From CAMTUW01 sp947085035 (GTDB taxonomy: Bacteria > Actinomycetota > Coriobacteriia > Anaerosomatales > PHET01), in the NCBI GenBank assembly GCA_947085035.1, contig CAMTUW010000029.1:12193-76192 (forward strand): 64,000 nucleotides of DNA, given 5' to 3'. The translations under genes were made by a program, and so were the position numbers. Within the stretch, counting starts at the first letter, position 1. The number at the start of each line of letters is the position of its first letter. Positions 49,341 through 58,000 of the stretch are shown here, one piece after another. The notes beneath the pieces are model-generated. The model did no database searches, had not been told where the DNA came from, and was given only the letters and a program-made list of their open reading frames with translations.

Positions 49341-50584
49341 GACTCATCACCCGATGACTCGAGTGTCACTGGCGAGATATCGCGCCCGAATCGCAACGCA
49401 TCCGCGCCGAATCGCGCTCTGACGGTGTCGATTCCCTGTATGAGCCTGCGTCCAGAGTTCAGGTCGAGGCCTTCAGATGCAACTGGCGCTGCGCCCAAAG
49501 TGAGCTGTTCTGCGCGAATCTCAAAGCCTGAGACACCCACACCCAGAAGGCGCAGGCCAACGCCGGGACTCCACGCTTCGTGAAGCAGGCTCATCGCAGT
49601 CTCGTTGATCACGCGCTGTGAGTCAGTTGGGTGGTCCAGCGTGCGCCGCACAGTCTTGGTCGTGAAATCCGGGAACCGCATCTTGACCGTGACGGTTCGC
49701 CCCGCGAGCCCCTTTCCCCGGAGCCGACATGCGACCTTCTCGGAAAGCTTCGTCAGCGCACCGAAGACGTCATCATGAGTACGGACGTCGACGGAAAACG
49801 TCCGCTCGTTCGATACGGACTTCACAGGCTCGCGCTCCTTGACCGGCCGCGAATCGATCCCGCGCGCCCTGCTCACAAGAAGAGGACCGCTCGATCCGAG
49901 AACCGCCTTCGCGCTGAGTTCGTCAAGCGAGGCGAGGTCGCCAAGGGTACGTATGCCCAACGCGCTCAGTCGAGAGGCGGTTTTCGGTCCGATCCCGCTC
50001 ATGGCGCCAACCGGCAAAGGCGCCAGAAACGCGCGTTCGGTACCTAGGGCGACCACTGTGAGGCCGTCGGGCTTGTCGAAGTCCGAGGCGATCTTCGCGA
50101 CCGTCTTTGACGAGGCTACACCCACTGACGCAGTGATGCCCAGTGCTGCGATCTCGTGGCGTATGCTGCGCGCGATAGCGACCGGGTGCTCGGTGTCGAA
50201 GCGGCCCTGTGACACGTCGAGAAACGCTTCATCGACCGATACAGGCTGAACATGCGGCGAGTGGTTCCGCATCACATCGAAGACCGCGCACGACATCTCG
50301 TGATAGCGATCGAAGTTCGAGGAGGCCCAGATCGCTTCCGGACACAGGCGCGCCGCTTGAGCCGAAGGCATGGCGGAACGCACACCGAAGGCCCGAGCCT
50401 CGTAGCTGGCTGTCGAGACGACACCGCGGCCGTCCGGGCTTCCGCCCACGATGACCGGTCTTCCGCGCCACTCGGGATGGTCGAGCTGCTCGACGGCGGC
50501 GAAGAACGCGTCCAAGTCGACGTGTAGGACGGCGCGTCCGATCCACGTGGTCGACTCGGTCGAGTGTGGTGCATCAAGTCTCAT
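49337..50584 (-). CDS. dinB: DNA polymerase IV (Y family)
   Basis: 415 residues, error-prone translesion polymerase. Catalytic motifs: LHVDLDAFFAAVEQ and SVDEAFLDVSQG carry the three metal-binding acidic residues; VSTASYEARAFGVRSAMPS, ASVGVASSKTVAKIAS and the helix-hairpin-helix SGIGPKTASRLSALGI follow; the little-finger domain starts near residue 250 (VSNERTFSVDV). Start ATG at 50584. No LexA-like operator is visible upstream. The first lipoprotein downstream overlaps its stop. Confidence 0.95.
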   Translation of the reverse strand: MRLDAPHSTESTTWIGRAVLHVDLDAFFAAVEQLDHPEWRGRPVIVGGSPDGRGVVSTASYEARAFGVRSAMPSAQAARLCPEAIWASSNFDRYHEMSCAVFDVMRNHSPHVQPVSVDEAFLDVSQGRFDTEHPVAIARSIRHEIAALGITASVGVASSKTVAKIASDFDKPDGLTVVALGTERAFLAPLPVGAMSGIGPKTASRLSALGIRTLGDLASLDELSAKAVLGSSGPLLVSRARGIDSRPVKEREPVKSVSNERTFSVDVRTHDDVFGALTKLSEKVACRLRGKGLAGRTVTVKMRFPDFTTKTVRRTLDHPTDSQRVINETAMSLLHEAWSPGVGLRLLGVGVSGFEIRAEQLTLGAAPVASEGLDLNSGRRLIQGIDTVRARFGADALRFGRDISPVTLESSGDES

Positions 50585-50652
50585 AGCATGAGTGTAACGC
50601 GCTTTCGTGCCTCGGCTGGGCAGAATGGGGTCGGGAAACTTGGGAAACCCGG

Positions 50653-51090
50653 TTGAAACCCGGGGACGCCGAGAGCCGGATGTACTACTGTTCGGCGAGG
50701 ACGTACGATCCGACGACGAGGCAGTTCCTCTCGAAGGACCCCGCCAAAGACGACGGCGAGGAGAGCGCGTACCAGTACTGCGGCGGGGATCCTGTGGGGA
50801 AGGTGGATCCGAGCGGGTTGGCTTTTTGGGTGGCTGTTGCTGGCGGAGTCATCATCGTGGCGGGAGGCTTGAAGTTCTTCATCGATGTTCGTTCGCTGAA
50901 CAGGAAATACAAGAAGATGATCTCGGGTTGGGCGATCTACGGCGAATGGGGTGCTTGGACCAAGCGGAACCAGCCGACAATTCGTTCCTTCCTCGAAAAA
51001 GCAGCGAAGGCGAAGTACGGGAGGAGTTGGGGCAGCTTGACGAATCCCCAGCGTCATGCGGCGCACAATGACCGCACGGGAGGCACCTGA
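50653..51090 (+). pseudogene. C-terminal fragment of an RHS repeat protein (orphan tip)
   Basis: The frame opens with the end of an RHS core: YYCSARTYDPTTRQFLSKDP, a GEESAYQYCGGDPVGKVDPSG-type stretch (given in part), normally the last ~45 residues of a large toxin-delivery protein. After the D-P-S-G junction comes a variable tip of about 85 residues: one hydrophobic helix, then a basic region with NPQRHAAHNDRTGG at the end. No start codon with binding site, no signal and no N-terminal shell are present, so this is a displaced tip, not a working gene. No immunity gene can be recognised. Confidence 0.75.
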
Positions 51091-51146
51091 TGTACAAGGA
51101 CCCCGTCAAGGCAGACGGTGAGTAGAGCGCCTACGAGTACCGTAGA
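51090..51146 (+). pseudogene. Second, decayed RHS core remnant
   Basis: Reading from 51090 gives MYKDPVKADGE, a TAG at 51123, then SAYEYR: the same KDP-x-K-x-DGE-[E]-SAY-x-Y pattern as the preceding fragment (KDPAKDDGEESAYQY), with one glutamate codon turned into a stop. It begins at the last base of the first fragment. It is a tandem leftover of another RHS tip or of a duplication, cut off where nfo begins. Confidence 0.65.
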
Positions 51147-52052
51147 ATGGCCTCTAAACCCGTACCGACGAAATGGGCTCACTTGATATTCGGGGCGCAC
51201 GTATCAACCGCCAAGGGGCTTTCGGCATCGGTCGAGTACGCCGTCTCGGTGGGGTGTCAGTGTCTGCAGTTGTTCGCGAAGAGTCCCCGTCAGTGGCGGG
51301 GGAGACCCATCGATCCCGAAGCGGCAGCTGCCTTTCTCCACACGAGAGAGGACTTGGCTTTCGGCCCTGTGTTCACTCACACCGCCTACCTGATCAACCT
51401 CGCCACCGATAACGAGGATCTACGGCGCACCTCGGTCGTCGCACTCGCTGACGAACTGACTCGCGGTGCCGCGTTGAACGCGGCCGCAGTGGTGACGCAT
51501 CTGGGCAATGATCCGGCACTCGACTCGATCGCGGCGGCGCGGCGCGTCGCGGATGCGCTGCTGGAGGCTCGCGACATCGCGGGCGAGGATGCGGCAACCA
51601 CGCGCCTTCTGCTTGAGAACACGGCCGGTGCCGGCAAGACGTTCGGCTCGGCGTTTGAAGAGTTGGGGGCCGTCATCGATTTTGCGGGGTTGCCACCTTC
51701 TGAACTCGGCGTGTGTTTCGACACGTGTCATGGGTTCGCTCGCGGGATGGACGTCGCCACCACCGAGGGCTGGGATGAAGTCGTGGCCGGATTCGAGCAT
51801 CACGTGGGAATCGACAGACTGGGTCTGATCCACGCCAACGACTGCCTGTTCGAACGCGGTAGTCGAAAGGACCGTCATGCGTGGATAGGTGATGGGATGA
51901 TCGGAATGGATGGATTCTGCGCGATGGTCCGCCACAAGGCCCTCGCACACGTCCCTGTCATCACCGAGATGCCGGGCGACCCTCCCGAGAAGGACGCCGT
52001 CAACATCTCTCGATTGCGCGGTTGCCTGCTGCTCGACAGCCCTCTAGGATGA
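51147..52052 (+). CDS. nfo: Endonuclease IV (AP endonuclease)
   Basis: 301 residues. Zinc TIM barrel repairing abasic sites. Ligand motifs are intact: FGAHVSTAKGL, HTAYLINLAT, VVTHLGND, LLENTAGAG, GVCFDTCHGFARGMD, HANDCLFERGSRKDRHAWIG and ITEMPGDPP (the longest shown in part only where needed). ATG at 51147 is the first codon after the RHS remnant; the family N-terminus starts near FGAHVS, so TTG at 51183 could be the older start. No good binding site precedes 51147. Confidence 0.93.
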   Translation: MASKPVPTKWAHLIFGAHVSTAKGLSASVEYAVSVGCQCLQLFAKSPRQWRGRPIDPEAAAAFLHTREDLAFGPVFTHTAYLINLATDNEDLRRTSVVALADELTRGAALNAAAVVTHLGNDPALDSIAAARRVADALLEARDIAGEDAATTRLLLENTAGAGKTFGSAFEELGAVIDFAGLPPSELGVCFDTCHGFARGMDVATTEGWDEVVAGFEHHVGIDRLGLIHANDCLFERGSRKDRHAWIGDGMIGMDGFCAMVRHKALAHVPVITEMPGDPPEKDAVNISRLRGCLLLDSPLG

Positions 52053-52098
52053 GAGCAGCCGTACGACGGACCGAATACGCTTGCCAGTGAGGTGGACG

Positions 52099-52890
52099 AT
52101 GTCCTTCTTCTTGATCGGTCGTGATGAAGACGGTGCCATCAGTCTTCTCTCAGAGACCGCGGCACCCACTCGCAACGAGGCCTTGGCGGAGCTTTCGCGG
52201 CTGACCGCCGAGCCGGGTTTCGATCGATGGACCGACGAGGTGTTCGTTCTTGATCTCGATGCGGGCACTCCGGTGCTCATGGTCCGTCCTGCAACCGTTG
52301 AGCCGCCCGTTGTCGCCGAGCCGGAAAAAGAAGCCGAGGAAGACGATGACATCGCGGCGCTGCTCGACGATCTCGACGAGGAAGACGCGCCTTCTTTGAA
52401 GGACGCACTGGTTCGCACGACCACTCAACTCGAATCCGAAGGTATCGTAGCCCCCGACTCGGTCGGTCCGTTGCCCGCCGACGAGGTCGTCTCTGACCCC
52501 GAAGACGAACCTGTCTCCGAGCTCCCCTCCGAGGGCGCCCCGGCGGCATGGCCGTGGGATACCGCGCAGGCCGCCGAGAAGCACTTCGACCTCGACTCGC
52601 TCGAGGCGTCAGGCAACGAGGGCGACTCGTTGGTCCGCGCGCCGGGTGACGATGAGACCCTGGCGATCTCGCAACCGGTCATTCTCGGAAGCGACTTCCC
52701 TGACCCCCCGTCGCCGGTATCGGACTTCATCGAACTCGATGCGACCCAGACCGCACCTCAGGCTGTTGGCGAATACACTGAAGTCAACGACCTGTCCGCT
52801 CTCACCTGTGATGACTGCGTCTACACGGAGACCTGTCCCAACCGCGGACAACTCCTTCCCGCTTCGTGCGGCTCTTTCCAGTGGAAATGA
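52099..52890 (+). CDS. Acidic protein with C-terminal four-cysteine motif, function unknown
   Basis: 263 residues. Residues 1-~75 form a compact domain (SFFLIGRDEDGAISLLSETA; FDRWTDEVFVLDLDAGTPVL). Residues ~80-220 are very acidic and low in complexity, probably disordered (EPEKEAEEDDDIAALLDDLD). The last ~30 residues contain CDDCVYTETC, then a fourth cysteine in PASCGSFQW, a CxxCx5Cx10C metal or Fe-S site candidate. ATG at 52099 follows GAGGTGG. The ChlI/ChlD fusion begins 45 bases later, so the two may work together. No family is recognised. Confidence 0.75.
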   Translation: MSFFLIGRDEDGAISLLSETAAPTRNEALAELSRLTAEPGFDRWTDEVFVLDLDAGTPVLMVRPATVEPPVVAEPEKEAEEDDDIAALLDDLDEEDAPSLKDALVRTTTQLESEGIVAPDSVGPLPADEVVSDPEDEPVSELPSEGAPAAWPWDTAQAAEKHFDLDSLEASGNEGDSLVRAPGDDETLAISQPVILGSDFPDPPSPVSDFIELDATQTAPQAVGEYTEVNDLSALTCDDCVYTETCPNRGQLLPASCGSFQWK

Positions 52891-52935
52891 TTGTTGGATT
52901 GATCCGCCCGAAGACGATTTCTCTACGGAGGTAGC

Positions 52936-54903
52936 GTGCCCACACGTGCAGCACACACGTTTCCCTTCTCGGCGATCGTCGGTCAGGAGACTTTGAAGCG
53001 TGCGCTGCTTCTCAACGCCGTCGACTCCCGCGTCGGCGGCGTGCTGATTCGCGGCGAGAAGGGTACCGCCAAGTCCACGGCCGTCCGAGCGCTGGCAAGC
53101 ATCCTTCCCCCGATCGACGTCGTCTCTGAGTGCCGATTCGGATGCGATCCCGGTGAACCGGTTGTCTGGTGCGACGGGTGTCGCACGCGCAGAGACTCTG
53201 GCCCGTTGCCGAAAGAGTCCCGCACATCCCGCATCGTCGATCTTCCGGTCTCTGCGACCGAAGACCGTTTGGTCGGGACGCTCGATTTCGAGGTTGCCCT
53301 GAAGCAGGGGGAGCGAGCGTTTCATCCCGGCCTTCTCGCCGAAGCGAACCGCGGTATTCTCTATGTCGATGAGGTCAACCTTCTCGACGACCACCTCGTG
53401 GACACGCTGCTCGACGCCGCCGCGATGGGGGTCAACACCGTTGAGCGCGAGGGCATCTCGCACTCCCATCCCGCGCGTTTCATCCTGGTGGGCACGATGA
53501 ACCCTGAAGAGGGCGACATCCGTCCACAGCTTCTGGACCGATTCGGCCTGTGCGTGGAAGTCGAGGCCATACGCGAGCCCGAGGCACGCGTCGAGATCAT
53601 GCGTCGCAGGCATGCCTTCGAGGAAGACCCTGGCGGATTCGCGCGCACGTGGGCTGACGCCGAACTGGAGTTGCAAACGAAACTCAAGCACGCGCGCCTT
53701 CGCGTCGGCGGCGTGAAGGTCAACGAGGAGATCCTCTACGCCATCGCAGACCTGTCCATTCGCGCTCAGGTCGACGGACATCGCGCCGACAGCGTCATGT
53801 CGCGCGCAGCCGCAGCGAACGCGGCACTCGAGGGACGTAGCGAGGCGACACTCGCAGACATCGAAAGCGTCGCGCACCTCGTGTTGGCCCACCGACTGCG
53901 GCGCACTCCGCTTGCGAAGCCTCCCGCTGACACAGACACCTTGCGAGACGCCCTGGTGCGCGCTCTGACGCGAGAGCCCGATGACGCGCGAGGTGCTGGG
54001 TCGGCGGAGCTGTCAGGCCCCGGGGTCGGCCAGTCCAGCATCTTTGAGGCACTGGCCACGACAGCGGAACCAGCAAGTCCCTTTGATTCGGTATCCGTCT
54101 CGCTGGAAAGCGCGCTTGACCGCACGCGTCGCTCAATCCGCGGGAAGCGTCAGGAGACGATCGCCTCAGACGGTGGCGGTCGCTACGTCCGAGCAGAGCC
54201 GGCTTCTGTCGGTGTCACCTCTTCGGATATCGCTGTGGATGCCACTATCCGCAGCGCAGCCATGCGCCAGTCTGAGCGCCCTGCGACTGAAGGCCTCGCC
54301 ATCACGGTTGCTCCTGCAGACCTCCACAAGAAGGTCCGCACGCGAAAGGTAGGCGCCTGCATCGTCTTGTGCGTGGACGCGAGTGGTTCGATGGGGGCGG
54401 CGAGTCGGATGGAGGCAGCCAAGGCCGCGGCCCTGGAGCTGCTCGTCGATGCGTATCAGCGTCGGGACAGGGTCGCCCTCGTCACCTTCCGTGGCGAGAG
54501 TGCCGATGTCGTCTTGCCGCCAACCGCGAGCATCGAGCTTGCGAACCTCAAGCTCCGGTCACTGCCCACCGGCGGCGCGACTCCGCTCGCATCCGGAATC
54601 GTGCGCTCGCTCGAGCTTCTCGAAGAAGAGATCAGGCGCAACTCCGACGTCGTGCCGTGGCTCATGCTCTTGACCGACGGCAGGGGAAACGTGGGCCTTG
54701 AGGGCGGTGCTGGCGCCGACGACGCGAGGAGTGCGGCCGCGAGGCTCAAGGAGTCAGGTGTGCACGCGGTCGTCATCGACACCGGCGGCAGTCTGAGTAG
54801 CAACGCCGCTCGAGATCTCGCGCGTGACGCAGGCGCTGAGTACGTTCGCCTGAGAACCGCCGACCCCACCGAACTCGTCCGCACCCTTCGTTCTCGCGTG
54901 TGA
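52936..54903 (+). CDS. Fused magnesium/cobalt chelatase I-D subunit (AAA+ plus VWA)
   Basis: 655 residues. AAA+ module: FSAIVGQETLKRALLLNAVD, Walker A RGEKGTAKSTAVRAL near 36-50, a four-cysteine insertion (CRFGC and WCDGC), Walker B-like GILYVDEVNLLDDHLVD, and GTMNPEEGDIRPQLLDRFG. A proline/serine-rich linker (~350-460) leads to a VWA domain with MIDAS DASGSMG near 480 and LLTDGRGN. This is the ChlI-ChlD architecture of class II chelatases that partner with ChlH/CobN. No large subunit is in the window. GTG at 52936 follows GGAGG. Cobalt insertion (cob genes at 22 kb) is a guess. Confidence 0.88.
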   Translation: MPTRAAHTFPFSAIVGQETLKRALLLNAVDSRVGGVLIRGEKGTAKSTAVRALASILPPIDVVSECRFGCDPGEPVVWCDGCRTRRDSGPLPKESRTSRIVDLPVSATEDRLVGTLDFEVALKQGERAFHPGLLAEANRGILYVDEVNLLDDHLVDTLLDAAAMGVNTVEREGISHSHPARFILVGTMNPEEGDIRPQLLDRFGLCVEVEAIREPEARVEIMRRRHAFEEDPGGFARTWADAELELQTKLKHARLRVGGVKVNEEILYAIADLSIRAQVDGHRADSVMSRAAAANAALEGRSEATLADIESVAHLVLAHRLRRTPLAKPPADTDTLRDALVRALTREPDDARGAGSAELSGPGVGQSSIFEALATTAEPASPFDSVSVSLESALDRTRRSIRGKRQETIASDGGGRYVRAEPASVGVTSSDIAVDATIRSAAMRQSERPATEGLAITVAPADLHKKVRTRKVGACIVLCVDASGSMGAASRMEAAKAAALELLVDAYQRRDRVALVTFRGESADVVLPPTASIELANLKLRSLPTGGATPLASGIVRSLELLEEEIRRNSDVVPWLMLLTDGRGNVGLEGGAGADDARSAAARLKESGVHAVVIDTGGSLSSNAARDLARDAGAEYVRLRTADPTELVRTLRSRV

Positions 54904-55018
54904 CAAGAATTTCGCCGATAATCACGTTATGATTCCATGAGTCAGCCATCGATTACGGTGTCTGATGGATGTCGCGCTACCGCAGTACATTATGTAGTCG
55001 GAGAGGGAGTGTGCGCGA

Positions 55019-58000
55019 ATGAGGGCCTATCTGAAGCGTGTCCTGTCGATGAGCCTGGTAGTCTCGATGCTCACGCTATCGTTGCCTGTCCAGGCGATGG
55101 CTGACATCAGGCAGTTGCCTGTACCGTGGGGCGTCTCACCCACAAACCCTGGTGCGATCGATCAGATGGACGGCGTTTGGCGCGAGGGGTGGGGGAACAA
55201 TCCGGCACCCGAATTCCAGCTTAATAGTCCCACACCTGACCCTGGCCAGCCGATAGTCCTTGGGGCGTTTTACTACCTCACGCGACCGCACTCCACGCCT
55301 GGTACCCTCACCGTCGACCAATGGGCGGACAGCTCAATGGCGTGGTTCAGACCTGACGTGCCCGTATGGAAGCTGCGACTTGACGTACCCACCGAGGTCC
55401 GCTTTCCTGGCGCCTACTTCGACAGCTCGTGGGTTCCTCCCGTCGCGCCCTCCGTGCCCTACGAGGGCCCATTCAGCGTCTTTGTCAACTACTTTTCCCA
55501 ACAACGGACTGATGACACCACCAACGCGGCAGGTGGGAGCTTCAGATTCGGACTCGACGTCACACCGCCGCAACAGGTTCCATCACTGACGGCGACACCT
55601 CTGGCCGGGGCCATGACGCCTGACGGGTGGCTCACACAGTCCCGCATCAGGTTGAGCTGGCCTGACATCAAGTACGACTCGATGTCAGGAGTCGGCTATT
55701 TCGAGGTGTTCTTGAACGGGAGACCGTATCCGGTGGCGCTGTACGACGGCACGCCCTACCCAGTACCTGTAGATGACGCAATCGGTAGACGCGTCTTTGA
55801 CCTGAAGGAGCACTACTACTCGGATGTCGACTGGACGTACTGGGGTTATCGACCTGTACCCACTCCTCGGTCGATGGTGATCGAGGACCTGCCGCCTGGA
55901 GAGCACACTCTACAGGTGCGAGCCGTCGACCGCGCGACGAATGCTGGCGCCCTGTCTCCTCCGGTCACAGTCAAAGTCGATCCCGATATTCCGATCGTCA
56001 AGATCACTTCGCCCGCTGTGAACGGTGGCACTCTGGGAGCTCGCCCCACCTTCTCCGCAGATGCGACGGACCGGGCCGGCATCAGGGAGGTCGGCTTCTA
56101 CGTCACCACCGGCATGACGACGTCGCTGGTCGGGACTGTCACCGCCGCGCCTTACAGCATCAGGTCGTCGGTCGCCTACTCTCACAACTCTACACACACG
56201 CTCACGGCAGTAGCCGTGGACATGGCCGGGCGGACCAAGACGGATACCAGGCTGTTCGTGGTGGACAACCGGCCCACCGTCACTGCGGTAACGCCCTCGA
56301 TCCCCGGTCAAGCGTTCAGCCGACTCGTGCCTCTCGCGGCCAAGGCCACCGACCAGTCCGGTCTGTCCACGGTGACGATCGCGGTCGCCGGGCAACCCAC
56401 GGACGTCTTCCCGATCTCAGGTTCTCCGACGAGCACGCAGGTCGTGACCCAGAGATTCCTTCCGGTCGGCACCTACACCGTCACGATGACCGCCCACAAC
56501 GTCACGGGCGGGTCAGCCAGCGTGACGACCTCGCTTTCCGTCGACGGCACCCAGAGGCCACAACTTCCCTCGTTTGCGCCCGCGGACTCCACCGGTGCCC
56601 CCGGCACTGTGAGCCGGTGGTTCAACACGGGGTATCCGACCTTCAGCGAATCAGCAGACACCGGACTTCCTGACCCTGTTGAGATGCTCTATAGAGTCGA
56701 CCGCTCGCCAATGACAGTCATCAACCCCGCGACACCGTGGCTCTACGACACGAGCTATCGACTCGATCCCGCATCGACGCACCTCAATGGCGTGATCGAT
56801 CAGCACGCCGTCGTGCTCGCAGACCCACTCTCGAGCGGCGCCTTGCAGATGCCCGGTGTGATCACCGATTCACTTGAGGGCGTCTGGTACACCCACGCGA
56901 TGATGCGTGATGGTGCTGGTAACGCATCCAAGACCCTGCGCTCCGTCTACGGCATCGACCGCACGACCCCGACGACCGTCACCGCGGTCAACGTCTTTTC
57001 CAACGCCACGACCACCACTCCCATGAGCGGATGGACCGACCAGACGCGTGCCGTGATCAAGTGGGATCCCTCAGAGCGAGACGCTCTTTCGGGAACCGAT
57101 CACTACGAGGTCGTGCTGAAACACGCCACGGGGGATGTCACTGTCCCTCAGCGCATCGCCTTCCAGCCCGGAAGGACCGGTCAGATGGCGTTGACCATCG
57201 AAGACCTCGTACCCGGGTTGCATACGGTTCACGTGAGGGCCGTGGATAAAGCCGGCAACAAGGGTCCCGCTTCGACCCCGGCCTTCATCAGAATCAGGTC
57301 AACGCCACGCATCACCATATCGTCTCCCGCGAGCGCAGGTACGACCCTGACCTCACCGGCACCGCTGCGAGCCACCGTTCTTGATGATGCCGGTATCGAC
57401 CGCGTCGTCTTCTCGATTGAGGGCACCACCGTGGCACGAACGTTCACGCCTGCCTCTTCGGATGCCACCTCACTGGTCAGCTCGATGTATGCGATCCTGC
57501 CCACCGGAACCTACACGCTCAACGTGACCGCCTACAGCGTATCCGGTCCGACGGCTGTCGTCAGACGTTCCTTCAACGTCGACGCGTCCTTGCCACCTGA
57601 GATCGAGCCACCTCCCGGCGGGGGCACCGGTCCCGTGGTGACGCCTGCCTTCACGTGGTTCAACACGGTATTCCCCACATTCATCGCAAAACCAAGTGCC
57701 ACACCTACTGACCCCGTCGAGATGCTTTACTTGGTGGATCGTACGCCGGTGACGCTCATCGACTCACTTGATCCGAACTCGTACTACGCATCCTTCGCCA
57801 TCAAGGACCTCAAGACCCACGTCAACGGGGTCATCGATCAGCAAGGGGTCTGGCTCAGCGATCCTGTCGCTTTTGACGGTGAAACGCTGTTTCCTGGACG
57901 CGTGACGAGCCCACTTGAGGGCGTATGGTACATCCACGCACTGGTTCGAAACGCTCTGGGCGCCAGCGGCGGCACCACTCATGTCGGGTATGGTGTCGAC

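Noticed and set aside
52609..53892. 427-codon minus-strand frame opposite the chelatase gene
   Set aside because: Crosses the boundary of two plus-strand genes, and lacks a ribosome-binding site or motifs.
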